From Strigomonas culicis (Eukaryota; Euglenozoa; Kinetoplastea; Trypanosomatida; Trypanosomatidae), in the NCBI GenBank assembly GCA_000482145.1, contig AUXH01000013.1, forward strand, positions 1 to 64,000: DNA of 64,000 nucleotides, read 5' to 3'. The notes below the pieces were generated by a model that saw only the letters and a program-made list of their open reading frames with translations, searched no databases and was not told the DNA's origin. Positions 8,531 through 18,832 of the stretch are shown in pieces (position 1 is the first letter of the stretch; each line of letters starts with the position of its first letter). The translations under genes were made by a program, and so were the position numbers.

Positions 8531-11500
8531 TTATACGAGTTGCACTAACCCACCCCTGTCGCCTGCGTGTGCCTCCGTCAGCAGCTCCTCCTCCAGCTCC
8601 GCCACCTCCGCACACGCGTCCGGGTGTGTGTAGTAGTACAGGAAGTTATGATAGCCGGCCGGGTTCAGCTCGTGTTGCGCCGCCCACGTGACAAACTCCG
8701 TGAAGCGCACCGCCAGGGGCGACGCCGGGTCCCCGTCCGACGGCGCTGGTGTTGGCGTCTCCACGAGGAAGGGGTTTGTCGCAGCGCTCTGAAAAAAGGG
8801 ATTGGGGCGGTCGGGCTGGAGCGACAGGCCCCAGAAGCGCAACAGCGACTGGATCTGTCGCAGCCGATCCTTCCGGATCTCCTTCCGACCGTAGAGCATC
8901 GTGGGGGAGGAGAAAGGGAAGAAGAGATACGGCGGCGGTGCGCGTGGGGTGGGGGGTGGGGCAGCGTCGCGGCCCACACCCTGATGCGTGCGGCCGCTGG
9001 GGTGGTCATCCAGCACACGTTTGGCAGCCTTCTTCTCCTTCTCTTCTGCCGTCTGCGACGGGGGAGAGCCATCCGGCTCCCCACCGTGGCTGTTCTCGGA
9101 GCTGCTGGCCCACTCGCCGCGCTCCTCCACCCCGCCTGTCTGCGCGTAGAGGAGGTAATCGAACATGACGTACAGCTGAGTGTAGTAGTACACGTAGTAC
9201 AAGTAGCAGCTGAACTCTTCGGCCGCGAGGACGCGCTCCGACTCATCCGTCAGGAGCCCCGCGGTGGCCATGGTCGCGTCGTCCTTCGAGCGGCTCGTGC
9301 TGTAAAACGTCAGCTCCTTGGTCGACAGAAAGGCGCGCCACAAGATGGGGTACAAGAGCGCCTCCATCTCTCGGTTCGTCACCTCCGTGTTCAGATGGCT
9401 GCTGAAGAAGCGGTTAAGGTACAACACATTCGCGGCGCCGTGCTCCAGGTTGTCGATGGTCAGAAAGGGATGCATCAGTGTCTCCGGGGAATGACCCTCC
9501 GCGCGCACGGTCAGTGGGTCGGACCGCTCCCGGCTCATGTCCATGCCCATGGAGTCTTCCAGCATGGGGGTCGTCCGCGAGCCGCGGTAGCTCAGGCAGT
9601 CGGAAAGACTGTTGTAGCTCGTGGACGCGACGATGGCTGTGATGACCGCGAAGGGGTCCTTCCGTCCACGGCCGTCCGACGGGAACAAATAGTTCTGAAA
9701 AAACGTCGCGCGCCGATGCCGGTCCTCCACTGAACGGCTAAGAGGGAAGAACTGTCGCAGCTGGTGCCACACCGTGTTCTGATAGACATAGTGTTCCTCG
9801 AGTCGATACACCGGCCGCGCGACTTCACCCTCGCTCGCCTCCTCGTCCTTCGCAGGGCGACTGCGCGGCAGCGCGGGCGTCGTCGGCGCCTCCGCGAACC
9901 CACCGAGCTGCTCGCGCTCGAACATGCAGCGGGCGTGCTCCGCGTAGCCGTAGGAGAGATGGGTCACGTGGCACGCCACGCGGTGGCAGATCGCGTCCAT
10001 CGTGGCGGTAGCGAAGACGTCCGCCATGGGGTCCGGCCCGACGCTGTGGAGCGGATTGTCCGTGCGGCGCCGCTGCAGCGCCGCCTCCTCTTTCAACAGC
10101 GCCTCCACCAGTGCCTCCCGGATCGCCGCGCGCACGGCCGCCCACCACGGGCCGCGCGCCTCCGGCGGCTCGAGCAGCAGCAGCGGCGGCAGCGCCGTCG
10201 ACAGCAGGTGCACCACACTCGCGAGGAAGTCCTCGTCGTGGTAGCAGTCGATCCCGGTCGGAAAGGGCCGCATCGTGCCCAAGGGCCGGCCGGAGATGGA
10301 GGTGCCGCCCGCCACCGCGGGGGGGCGCTGGCGGCGTGCCTCCTGTGCACGCACCCGCAGATGCACCTCGATGCGCATTTTGTAGAAGAGCAAAAAGTAG
10401 AGGCTCTCGTAGGTGACCATGTACTGCAGCAGGAAGCGGACATCCGCGACGTGCACCTCCGTGTAGGCCAGACCGGCTGCCTTCTTCGAGTGCGTCCTCT
10501 CCAGCGGCATGACGAGGTCCTCACGCCCAATGCACGCGTTCACGCGATTGATCGCCACACGCACGTAGGACAGCCACGCGAGGAAGCAGCGCACGCTCAG
10601 CCCCTCGCTGTTCGCGCTGCCGTCGCTGTCGAGACTGCTCGTCGTCATCGCGGGGCTGCTGCGGCCGCCGCTGCTGTCTCTCTCCCTGCCGCTCTGCGCC
10701 GTCGACGGCCGCTGCACCTCGTCCGCGTCGGCCGGGTCCGCCTCCACGACCGGGGACGGCAGTCCGTGCGCCAGCGGCGCCTCGCCGCCGCGGAGGGCGG
10801 TATCCAGACTCGATGGACTCGTGTGCGCCTCCGGCCCTTTTGGTGCCCCGAAAAGCGTGGAGGCGATGCCAGAGGCGGCGCGCACCACCTCGGCCGCCGG
10901 CAGCGGCGACGCGGCAGGGGCCGGCGGCGGCTTGCCAGCGCCCGCTGGCGGCTCCGCGCCGACACCGCCGTCGCCGCGCGCCGTGACGGCGATGCACAGG
11001 TCCATAAAGTACTCCGCCAGCGTGCCCCCCACATCGTCCGAGCGGAGGTAGCCGTCGTTGAGGAAGAGGAAGGAGTCGAGCTGGTAATAGACGGCGTGGT
11101 CGCGCGCGGGGTCTGCGGGGTCGGGCCGCTCCGCGCTCGGCGGGGGCCGACCCTCGAACAGAAACGGCGCGAACATCGCGGTGCGCAGAGCGCCGTCGTC
11201 CACGCCACCCGCAAATGGAAACCGGCTGGACGCGTCCTCGAGCTCCATCCGCGCGGGGTCCCACCGCTGGCCGCTCAGCGCCCCGAGCGCGTGCTTGTTG
11301 TTGAAGAAGAGGAAGTGGGCCGCGTTGTGCAACGCGCGCTCCGCCTCCCGCACCTCCGCGCCATCGTCGTGCGCGCGTGCGAGGGCGAGCCGCAGCACGT
11401 GGCGGAAGGCATCGGACTGCAGGAACTGCTGGAAGGCCATGCGGTCGGTCGGGCAGTCACGCCAGGCCCCCTCGTCGAACTTGAGCTCTGTCGTGTTGTT

Positions 11501-14500
11501 GCTCTCGAGGTAGTAGCACCACCACTGCTGAAAGTCGTTCAGCGAGATCGCCGTGAGGCTGCGTTGATCGCTGGCGGTGCTGGCGCGTCGCGCGTTGTCC
11601 TGGACGATGGAGTCGAAGAGCTGGCGCAGATCCGCCTCCGGGAGGTGCGCCAGCACGTCACAGAGCCGCTCGTGCGCGATCTTGTCGTCGTCCGACACGC
11701 CACCGAGTCCCTGGCGGAGGACCGTCAACATGTCCTGGAACATCTCAAAATCGATGGCGGCGTCGCGCTTGAAAAGTGACATTGCCCACTCCGCGCCGGG
11801 GTGGCGCTGCAGCGAAGCGGTCGCGTAGGTGTACAGCACGCGCACGTACTCCATCGTGTGCTGCAGGAAGGGCGCGTAGCTCGCCGCGTCCAGTGCCGTC
11901 CGGCTCTCCGTCTTCTTCGACCTCAGCTTCAACGCGTTCTTGCATATGTGGAAGAAGACGCGCGCGTTGTCGACCGTGTTGTACGCCACGCGCGTCACAG
12001 CACCATCCGTCTTATAATAGGCGTCCCACAGCCGCTGCAAAAAGACCTCAAATGTGACACCGGGATGGGCCGTCCCTTTTGTCATATGCGTAAAGGGCAA
12101 CACGGACACGGAGGCGCTGCCACCGCTGAAGGTGAAAAAATCGAAGAGCTGCTCCTCCCCGCGCTTGTCACCGAGAAAGCTCTCAACAAGCAATCCAAAC
12201 TCACCCAACAAGGAAACCGGTAAACGCAAGGTCTCACTGGGCCTGGTGTTCTTTTTCTCCTTCTCCACCGCTGCCGCAATCGCCGTCGTAATACCGTTGT
12301 CCTTCAGTCGATCGGTGTGCAGTAAACAACTACGGCGCGCAACATACTCTGTCATAAAGGCGAGCGTGACGTCGCGCGGTCCGCTGCTATTGCCATGACT
12401 CGTGGCATTGCTGTGCAAACTCATGCCGCTGTTCCGGCGTCCTTGCGCTTCACCGTACAAGTGGTCATAAAAATCCAGTGTCTTCAGACTGTGCGACGGC
12501 TCGCCACTCTTGTGGCGTTCCACCTCTGCGAAGCCGTCCGAGAAGATCGCCTGCAACGGCGTTGGCGCCGAGGAGAGCGGCGCGCCGCGCTGGAGCCGCT
12601 GGAGCACCGGCACCAGCCGCCACCGCTCCCGTTCACGCGCCACCGCGTCCGCACAGACATGTTCGCAGAGCGCTGCGACCTCCTCCTCGTGGAAGACGTG
12701 CAGCGCCGTGCTGGTGGCCTCGCCGCCCGCCTCGCTGGGGATCGTCTTCTCCACACCCGCGACGTGTCCGTACAAGTCATTCAGGTCGGAGACGATGTGG
12801 AGGAAGAGCAGAAAGTCGTCGAAGTGGGCGATGCCGCCGTCGCCGCTCTTCCGGCTCGCCTTGTCGCCGCCGCTGGAGACACTCTCCATCTGGTGCAGCG
12901 CGTTGAGGATGAAACGCCGGTATCGGTTGGTACTGGGGTGGCCGCCGGCCGCCGGCACCGCGGGGAGCGTGAAAAACTGCTCCCGCTGCAGCGCCTCCTG
13001 CGAGGCTTTCGAGAAGAGCTCTTCCTTGCTGATCGTCTTCCCCGGCGGCGGCACGCTGTCCAGGAAGGCGCGGTAGAACTGTGCTAAGCTGTGCTCCCGC
13101 TCCTTCCGCACCCGGTGCAAAGTCAAGAGCTCCTCCCAGGAGAGCGGCGCCGGCAGCGGACGGTGCGGCTCCGCGCCGTCCCGCTCGCACGCGCGCTGCA
13201 GCTCGGACTGCTGCGCCAGAAGTCCGTTGATATCGCCCAACTCCGCCAGCACCTCCTTGTAGAAGTAGGAGCGGTGCTTCGCCTCCTCCTCGGCCTTTTT
13301 GCTCGCCGCGCCCTCTTTTTTTTTCTGCGCCCCTGCGGCCTCATCGTCCTCCTCTTCCTCCTCCTCTTCCTCCCCCTTCCATCGGTTGCGCTTCTTCTTT
13401 GCTCTGGCGTCGCTGTCCAGCAACGCCTCCATGCAGCATACATCGTAGGCAACGAACACAAATGTGATGTACTCCACAAAGTACAAGAGCGGGACTTGGT
13501 CGCCCCCACCCCTGTGAACAGGGTCCATGCGTGACGCCGGTCGGAGTGGGTTCTTCGCGCTCCCATCATTGCTGCGATTCGCCGCGTTTAGGATCGGAAA
13601 AAGCGATAGCGACGACGTCTCCTCGTAGTACCACTTGGCGGCATCGAAGAGCACCATAAAGACCTCCAAATTATCTTGATCATCCCCATGGGCATGGTCC
13701 AACCTCCCCTGGACCTCACCGGCGCCGGGGGCGGCCGTGAAATGGATCCGGTGTGCGATGAAGGCCAGCGCCTCCTTGTGCTTCCTCGTCCACTCCTTCA
13801 CAAACAGACGCACCTTTCGCGCGTTCTTCGACATGGGCACCTTGCCGTCCGCCATCGACGGCGTCGGTGTGATGGGCCGTGAAGATAACCCCGTCGTCGC
13901 GGACGCGGGTGTCAAAGGTCGCGAGTGGCCGTCGTCGGAGTGGCCCAGTCGAAAGCGCATGCTCGTCGACGACATAGTCGCCGTCCGCGACGTCCAGAAG
14001 AGCTGGGCGCGGTACATCATGGAGTCCTTCGCGTAGCACAGCTGGAACAACCGCCGCACGTCGACCGCCTCGTAGCCGTAGTCCCAACGCTTCTGCCGAC
14101 GCGCCGAGCTGACACCGGACAGCGGCGCGACAACCTGCTTCATCGGCCGCTGGTGCTCCACCCGCGCGAGGAAGGCGAGTGACACGGACTTGGTCTGGTC
14201 GAAGAAGGCTAAGAAGTGGAAGTAGTACGCTAAGAAAGTGTAGACAATGTACTGGATGTAGGCGAGCGCGTCCGAGTCCACCTGTACCTCTTCGCTCCCC
14301 GCCGGTGCGCGGCTGGCCGCTGGGAGGTGCCGCTCGTAGCCCTCTCGAATAACGCGGAAAAAGGAAAGATAGGCCTCCCGCGTCGCGCGCTCCTCGTCTT
14401 CGCTCGGCGTCGGGGTGTGGAGATACAGCGCCTCGTCCGTCTCCTCCGCGTGTAGCACGTCAAAGAAGTAGTCCAACACATGTACGCACCGCAGCGGCAG

Positions 14501-14797
14501 AAAGCAGTTCGCCACGTGCGTGTCAACGACGGTGCCGTGCTTCTTCTTCTTCTTTTTATGCGCGCCGGTGGCGTCTCCTTCGTACAGACGGTGCTCTGTG
14601 TCGAAAAAATTGTGCAAAAACGTATCTGAGGGGAACGGGATGGGATGGCTCTCCGCGTCCTCCAGGGGCGCCCGGCCAGCCCCCGCCGCGTCCGCGCGGC
14701 GCCCATGCTGCTGCACCACGTCCCGCGCGCTGGCACTCCGTTGAAGCAGTTCCTGGTGGATGGGTAGGTACTTGGAATGTGAAGAAGAAGACCCCAT
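8531..14797 (-). CDS. Giant calflagin-like protein with degenerate EF-hand modules
   Basis: A 2088-residue protein starting MGSSSSHSKY: Gly2 and Ser5/6 fit N-myristoylation, and there is no Cys3 for palmitoylation. The N-terminus resembles that of the nearby calflagin at 15934 (MGSGSSSSHDD). The C-terminal 300 residues match calflagin in order: LYPILWRAF (cf. DIVQRAFAKA), EEFSCYLYYVYYYTQLYVMF (cf. FRLLLCYIYDYFELTVLF), LRQIQSLLRFWGLSL (cf. AAPRIAAWGA), and VRFTEFVTWAAQHELN (cf. ITFDEFAAWAAAQKLE). Similar aromatic helices recur near residues 180 (YIQYIVYTFLAYYFHFLAFF), 440 (YFVEYITFVFVAYDVCCM), 665, 1025 and 1530, so five or six diverged modules are likely. Canonical Ca-binding loops appear lost. 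Acidic and low-complexity linkers separate modules. Probably a membrane-bound, perhaps flagellar, scaffold; that role is inference. The homology is my reading by eye. Confidence 0.85.
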   Translation of the reverse strand: MGSSSSHSKYLPIHQELLQRSASARDVVQQHGRRADAAGAGRAPLEDAESHPIPFPSDTFLHNFFDTEHRLYEGDATGAHKKKKKKHGTVVDTHVANCFLPLRCVHVLDYFFDVLHAEETDEALYLHTPTPSEDEERATREAYLSFFRVIREGYERHLPAASRAPAGSEEVQVDSDALAYIQYIVYTFLAYYFHFLAFFDQTKSVSLAFLARVEHQRPMKQVVAPLSGVSSARRQKRWDYGYEAVDVRRLFQLCYAKDSMMYRAQLFWTSRTATMSSTSMRFRLGHSDDGHSRPLTPASATTGLSSRPITPTPSMADGKVPMSKNARKVRLFVKEWTRKHKEALAFIAHRIHFTAAPGAGEVQGRLDHAHGDDQDNLEVFMVLFDAAKWYYEETSSLSLFPILNAANRSNDGSAKNPLRPASRMDPVHRGGGDQVPLLYFVEYITFVFVAYDVCCMEALLDSDARAKKKRNRWKGEEEEEEEEDDEAAGAQKKKEGAASKKAEEEAKHRSYFYKEVLAELGDINGLLAQQSELQRACERDGAEPHRPLPAPLSWEELLTLHRVRKEREHSLAQFYRAFLDSVPPPGKTISKEELFSKASQEALQREQFFTLPAVPAAGGHPSTNRYRRFILNALHQMESVSSGGDKASRKSGDGGIAHFDDFLLFLHIVSDLNDLYGHVAGVEKTIPSEAGGEATSTALHVFHEEEVAALCEHVCADAVARERERWRLVPVLQRLQRGAPLSSAPTPLQAIFSDGFAEVERHKSGEPSHSLKTLDFYDHLYGEAQGRRNSGMSLHSNATSHGNSSGPRDVTLAFMTEYVARRSCLLHTDRLKDNGITTAIAAAVEKEKKNTRPSETLRLPVSLLGEFGLLVESFLGDKRGEEQLFDFFTFSGGSASVSVLPFTHMTKGTAHPGVTFEVFLQRLWDAYYKTDGAVTRVAYNTVDNARVFFHICKNALKLRSKKTESRTALDAASYAPFLQHTMEYVRVLYTYATASLQRHPGAEWAMSLFKRDAAIDFEMFQDMLTVLRQGLGGVSDDDKIAHERLCDVLAHLPEADLRQLFDSIVQDNARRASTASDQRSLTAISLNDFQQWWCYYLESNNTTELKFDEGAWRDCPTDRMAFQQFLQSDAFRHVLRLALARAHDDGAEVREAERALHNAAHFLFFNNKHALGALSGQRWDPARMELEDASSRFPFAGGVDDGALRTAMFAPFLFEGRPPPSAERPDPADPARDHAVYYQLDSFLFLNDGYLRSDDVGGTLAEYFMDLCIAVTARGDGGVGAEPPAGAGKPPPAPAASPLPAAEVVRAASGIASTLFGAPKGPEAHTSPSSLDTALRGGEAPLAHGLPSPVVEADPADADEVQRPSTAQSGRERDSSGGRSSPAMTTSSLDSDGSANSEGLSVRCFLAWLSYVRVAINRVNACIGREDLVMPLERTHSKKAAGLAYTEVHVADVRFLLQYMVTYESLYFLLFYKMRIEVHLRVRAQEARRQRPPAVAGGTSISGRPLGTMRPFPTGIDCYHDEDFLASVVHLLSTALPPLLLLEPPEARGPWWAAVRAAIREALVEALLKEEAALQRRRTDNPLHSVGPDPMADVFATATMDAICHRVACHVTHLSYGYAEHARCMFEREQLGGFAEAPTTPALPRSRPAKDEEASEGEVARPVYRLEEHYVYQNTVWHQLRQFFPLSRSVEDRHRRATFFQNYLFPSDGRGRKDPFAVITAIVASTSYNSLSDCLSYRGSRTTPMLEDSMGMDMSRERSDPLTVRAEGHSPETLMHPFLTIDNLEHGAANVLYLNRFFSSHLNTEVTNREMEALLYPILWRAFLSTKELTFYSTSRSKDDATMATAGLLTDESERVLAAEEFSCYLYYVYYYTQLYVMFDYLLYAQTGGVEERGEWASSSENSHGGEPDGSPPSQTAEEKEKKAAKRVLDDHPSGRTHQGVGRDAAPPPTPRAPPPYLFFPFSSPTMLYGRKEIRKDRLRQIQSLLRFWGLSLQPDRPNPFFQSAATNPFLVETPTPAPSDGDPASPLAVRFTEFVTWAAQHELNPAGYHNFLYYYTHPDACAEVAELEEELLTEAHAGDRGGLVQLV

Positions 14798-15933
14798 TCT
14801 AAACTAAAAAGGAAAAAAAAAGGAATAGTATATTTCTTTTAGATAGATGAAATATATATAGAGAGAGCCACGCGTACTCCAGTCAGAGTTGGTGGTATTA
14901 ACTCTATTTTTTCACTTCGCTTGTGCTTCAATTTGACACACCGACATGTAAACAAAAAAAAAAAGAGAGCACAAAAGTATAGATAGAAAGAGATGAGGAG
15001 AAGAGAACAATTACACATGTATGTCTTTGGACGGCAGTATCATAAGCAATGAGTCACAGTGGGCAAAGGATAAAAGATAAAAGAAAAAAAAGATAGAGAG
15101 GGGAAGTTAACAATACAAAAAAAAAGGGTACACAAGCAGCTGTACCAGGAAACAGAATTAAAAAGAAAAGAAGAAACAAATTTTACATTTTGCACAAATC
15201 TAATCGATTATAATATAAAAAGAGAAGAAAAAATTAAAAAAGGATTATCATAAAAAGAAGAGACAACAAGAACTGATAACAAATAGAGCACATCTTAGAT
15301 ATGTATGGAATATCAACTCACCTCTTGAGCATTGATTTACATATGTTTTCTTATTATTGACGCACCTTTCTGTTTTGTGCTTGTACCATTATAAACAATC
15401 ATAATTCTCTGCATATCGACGGTCGAAAGATATTTGCAGATATTCTTGTTGATTTTTTTTTTTTGAATACTGCGAGAAAAAAAAACTAAGAGTACAAGGT
15501 GGACGACAAAGAAACAAAGAAGAAAAAAAGAGGTATGCTTGCTTTTCACTTATCTTAGCATTATTATTATGAATTCTCTGCTTACATTTTTTATACAGTT
15601 TTTTTTTCCTTTTTTTTTGGTTTACTGCCATGGAATGTCACTCAGCCGGCGCATGCTGCATGAGACCTCTCCACAAGCGAAGAAGAAAAAGAGATTTCGT
15701 TCCACTTTTCTCTGCCACACATTGCGATATTTCTCTCCTATTGTGTGTGTGTTTTTTTTTTATTCCAGTGGATCGATTTAAATTGTGAGATCATCACCCA
15801 CAAATGCAAATAGTATATATGTCATCCATCTGGAACAAGAAAAAAAAATGACAATGGTGATGACGAAACTGACTGGGATACCAACCGCAGCAACAGGAGG
15901 GGAGGGAGAGAGAAGGAAGCTCTTCTCTTCCGG
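14798..15933. other. Long intergenic spacer
   Basis: About 1.1 kb of AT-rich, A-run-rich sequence between the giant gene and the first small calflagin. I found no convincing coding frame, tRNA or snoRNA in it. Confidence 0.6.
14803..14824 (-). promoter_or_regulatory. Putative trans-splice acceptor for the giant calflagin-like gene
   Basis: In the sense direction two T runs separated by CC lead into TTTTTAG, with the AG at 14805-14804, six bases before the ATG at 14797. This would be a very short 5' UTR. Confidence 0.55.
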
Positions 15934-16599
15934 CTAGGCCATGCCCAACTGCGCAGCGTCGGGAAGCGTCGTGAAGGGGGCTGAGATGAGGCTCATCGAT
16001 GCTGCCGGCATGCGCTTCTCCCCCTCAATCTTCCGCGTCGTCGCCCACTCCACGAACTCCTCGAAGGTGATGTAGCCCGAGTCGGTGGGGTCGATCCCGC
16101 GAAAGGTGGCGTGCACATCGCCAACGACGGCGCCCCACGCCGCCAGCAGCGGCACCCCCTCGCGGAACTCCTCACGGCTCACCAGCATGCTGCCGGAGGT
16201 GTTGAGCTCGTCGAAGAGCACCGTCAGCTCGAAGTAGTCGTAGATGTAGCACAGCAGCAGGCGGAACGCCAAGAACTCGACCGCGTCCTGCGTCGTGCGG
16301 CTCAGCGGGCACGCCTTGGCGAACGCGCGCTGCACAATGTCCGGCAGGTGCCCCGTGAACTTGTCTAAGTGCAGCACGTTGCGGCACCCGGTGAGCGCCT
16401 CCTCGAGCGTAATGCAGCCGTGGTCATCCGGGTCGAAGGCTTCGAAGAGCTCGATGCGGCGCGCCTTCTCTTTCGGTGTTTGCGCGCGCGGCAGGCGCGC
16501 GCGGACGGCCTCCCACGCCACCGGGTGGCGCAAGGCAGTCTGCTCCCAGCACACCGTCGACGGGGAGTCGTCGTGGGAGCTGGAGGAGCCGCTGCCCAT
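15934..16599 (-). CDS. Calflagin-like EF-hand protein A (no palmitoylation Cys)
   Basis: Calflagins (FCaBP) are Ca-sensor proteins bound to the flagellar membrane by N-terminal lipid. This copy (221 residues) starts MGSGSSSSHDD: Gly2 suggests myristoylation, but Cys3, found in the two neighbours, is absent. EF-hand 1 is FDPDDHGCITLEEA. The segment HLPDIVQRAFAKA and helix FRLLLCYIYDYFELTVLFDE are near-identical to copy B. EF-hand 3 is NTSGSMLVSREEF (Asn at position 1). EF-hand 4 is IDPTDSGYITFEEF, with position 12 kept. The C-terminus extends some 25 residues past the last EF-hand (ending AAQLGMA), unlike B and C. Tandem duplication with B and C is clear; altered lipidation may change its location. 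Confidence 0.9.
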   Translation of the reverse strand: MGSGSSSSHDDSPSTVCWEQTALRHPVAWEAVRARLPRAQTPKEKARRIELFEAFDPDDHGCITLEEALTGCRNVLHLDKFTGHLPDIVQRAFAKACPLSRTTQDAVEFLAFRLLLCYIYDYFELTVLFDELNTSGSMLVSREEFREGVPLLAAWGAVVGDVHATFRGIDPTDSGYITFEEFVEWATTRKIEGEKRMPAASMSLISAPFTTLPDAAQLGMA

Positions 16600-17140
16600 G
16601 AATTGTTTTGTTTGGTTTTTTGGTTGTTCGATTTTTTGTATATTTTTTCTTTTTGTTTATTTGTTTTTTATTGCTTTTAATGTGGTTCTAAAAAAAAAAA
16701 GGTAAATGAAAAAAAAAGAGAAATACACAATACTATATAATCTATGTACAAGAGAGAGAGAGAGAGAGAAGCAAAGTTCTTGTAGAAGAAAACAAAAGAG
16801 AAAAAAGACACATCATTGAAGTGGTGCCTTTATATATGCCCACACATTTTCCGTGGCTTTCACTGGTGTTCATTCTACAACTGCAAAGTAATTTAAAAAA
16901 AAAACGGATAAACCAGTATTGGAAAAACAAGACACCTTTATGTCCTGGCGCTCTATGATCTACATCTTAATGTCAGAGGCCACGTCAGAAAAGGAATCTA
17001 TAGGAGACGCAAAAACCAGCAAAAAAAATGTGTATAAAAAAAAAGAAAACGAATGACACTGGATCATTGATTCCTACTTTTTTTTTATTACAAGATTGAC
17101 ACGCACTCTTCTCACCTAAAAGGCGTACCCAAACACCGCG
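16600..17140. other. Intergenic spacer
   Basis: AT-rich spacer with a (GA)n tract at about 16749-16769 and a sense-strand T run of eleven ending in AG at 16689-16688, a likely splice acceptor for copy A (5' UTR about 88 bases). Nothing else seen. Confidence 0.65.
16687..16702 (-). promoter_or_regulatory. Putative trans-splice acceptor for calflagin A
   Basis: Sense strand reads CC, eleven T, then AG at 16689-16688. It is the strongest polypyrimidine-AG between the previous gene and the ATG at 16599. Confidence 0.6.
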
Positions 17141-17749
17141 TCACGCCTTATCTTGGTCGCCCTCCGCCTCCAGCTTCTGTGCGGCCGCCCACGCGGCGAA
17201 CTCATCAAACGTGATGCTGCCAGAACCGTTCGTGTCGATCGCGCGGAAGGTGGCCGCCGCGTCGCCAACGGCGGCGCCCCACGCCGCGATGCGCGGCGCC
17301 GCTCGCTCCCACTCCTCCCTGCCGATCAGCATGTTGCCCGACGTGTCTGCCTCGTCGAAGAGCACCGTCAGCTCAAAGTAGTCGTAGATGTAGCACAGCA
17401 GCAGGCGAAACGATGCGAAGGTAACCGCGTCGACGCGGCCCTCGCTGGTGGCGGCGGGGCCCAGCTCCCGCGCCTTCGCGAACGCGCGCTGCACAATGTC
17501 TGGCAGGTGTGCTGTGAACGCTTCTAGATGCAGCACGTCGCGGCACCCGGCCAGCACCTCATCGTAGCTCAGCCGCTCCCTGCCGCTCTTGTCGAACTGC
17601 TGAAAGAGCTCCACCCGCCGCTGCTCGTCCGCCGGCGTGCTCGCACGAGGCAGGTGCGCGCGAATGCCCTCCCACGCCGTCTGACGCTCCGCCGCCGTCC
17701 TGCCTTCTGTGCTCTTGGGCGCACCGGTGGAAGAGGTGCTGCAGCCCAT
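17141..17749 (-). CDS. Calflagin / flagellar calcium-binding protein, copy B
   Basis: Start chosen at ATG 17749 (MGCSTSSTGAPKS), giving 202 residues. The upstream open frame is AT-rich spacer translated, and a splice acceptor lies between. MGC...S is the classic double lipidation signal (myristoyl-Gly2, palmitoyl-Cys3) that sends calflagins to the flagellar membrane. EF-hand 1 loop: DKSGRERLSYDE; EF-hand 3: DTSGNMLIGREE; EF-hand 4: DTNGSGSITFDE, the most canonical loop in the cluster. The linker HLPDIVQRAFAKA and helix FRLLLCYIYDYFELTVLFDE are family hallmarks. It ends EAEGDQDKA, nearly the same as copy C. Length agrees with known trypanosome calflagins. Confidence 0.95.
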   Translation of the reverse strand: MGCSTSSTGAPKSTEGRTAAERQTAWEGIRAHLPRASTPADEQRRVELFQQFDKSGRERLSYDEVLAGCRDVLHLEAFTAHLPDIVQRAFAKARELGPAATSEGRVDAVTFASFRLLLCYIYDYFELTVLFDEADTSGNMLIGREEWERAAPRIAAWGAAVGDAAATFRAIDTNGSGSITFDEFAAWAAAQKLEAEGDQDKA

Positions 17750-17751
17750 CG

Positions 17752-17776
17752 GTTGTTGTTGTTGTTGTTGTTGTTG
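17752..17776. repeat. (GTT)n/(AAC)n repeat in the 5' UTR of calflagin B
   Basis: About eight gtt units on the + strand, read as CAA-type repeat immediately before the start codon. Confidence 0.9.
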
Positions 17777-17814
17777 ATCTTGTGTGGGGGTATGAATGTG
17801 GATGTGCGGAGGAT

Positions 17815-17851
17815 TCTGGAATAGAGTGTATACAAAAGAAAAAAAAACAGA
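17815..17851 (-). promoter_or_regulatory. Putative trans-splice acceptor for calflagin B
   Basis: Sense strand has CTG, nine T, CTTTTG, then ACTCTATTCCAG with the AG at 17817-17816, 66 bases before the ATG. Between acceptor and ATG lies a CAA repeat (17752-17776). Confidence 0.6.
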
Positions 17852-18832
17852 TGGAGAGTGTTGTTTCGCTGTTGTGTTTGATATACATATACGTTGGATG
17901 AGAGGATGAGAGAGGAGCAAATAAAAACAAAACATAATACGATCCAAGAGGTTGGAAAAGAAAACTTGTTGTTGCGATGGATGATTGTTTATGTGTGTCT
18001 TTTTGTTTTGGACACGCAGAGCCATCTTCTTTAGATGAATCCATTATTCTTCTTTTCTTGTTTTTACTGTTCTACAATTCGATTTACCAACATTCGAAGG
18101 CAATTCATTTCTTGTTACATTTCTCTTTTTTTTTTTGAAGAAGAAGGGGTCTCGTTTTTTGTGCTTTTCGATTACGGCAATATTCCCTGTCGGGGCTCTT
18201 CCATTGATTGCATTGAATCTACAAAAGAAATAAAGAAATAAAGAGAACACGATGAAACATAGAAAACATATGTACATAAAAAGTTGCAATGTAGTGCATG
18301 ACAGTAATAAGAAAAAAAAAAGAACTCCAATCTGTGAACAGAAAAAAAAAGGCTTAACAATACACTGTGTATATATGAACACTACTAGCAAGAGTAAGAA
18401 CAGTCCCAAAGTCAAAGGGAAAAGAGCGTATGGATGAGTTTGCACCTCAGGTGCCTATGGAGGACATCTATTCTTTACCATAGCTATGACTTGTGTTACG
18501 TTCCGTTGTAGCTCACGTGATTGTTTGTGAGCGTTTTTGTTTGTTCGTGTTCACTCATTAGAAGAGAGGAGCAAAGTGCATACGTACTCTCCAGTAATCA
18601 CATAAAGAACAAGAGGGGAAAAAAGGATAAACAAAAAAAAAGAGAAAAAAAACGCAACGCAATAGCGGCACGCCGCACTGCCAAATCCTTACGCGTAAAG
18701 ATGGCATGCTGTGCACTGTAGAAGGTGGTGGTCTCGGTAAGCCCTCATTGATTTCATTTTTATAAGTTTTCTTTATTATTATTACTATTATTGTGTTTCG
18801 ATGGTGTTGTTCATTTGCTGCACGTGTCCTTC

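Larger units (their letters stand above)
17750..18832. other. Long intergenic spacer between calflagins B and C
   Basis: About 1.1 kb, AT-rich, with scattered A and T runs. Apart from the splice signals for copy B, I see no gene or RNA structure. Confidence 0.6.

Noticed and set aside
9764..11779. Long plus-strand open frame (671 codons) opposite the giant calflagin-like gene
   Set aside because: Same reason: high GC suppresses stop codons on the opposite strand; the composition is Arg/Val/His-rich and unlike a folded protein.
15857..15872. C/D snoRNA-like boxes (GTGATGA ... CTGA)
   Set aside because: The two boxes are only a few bases apart, no terminal stem is visible, and they lie on the strand opposite to transcription.
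17750..18025. N-terminal extension of calflagin B
   Set aside because: Low-complexity spacer translation. The MGC start gives the right family length and lipidation signal, and an acceptor lies in between.
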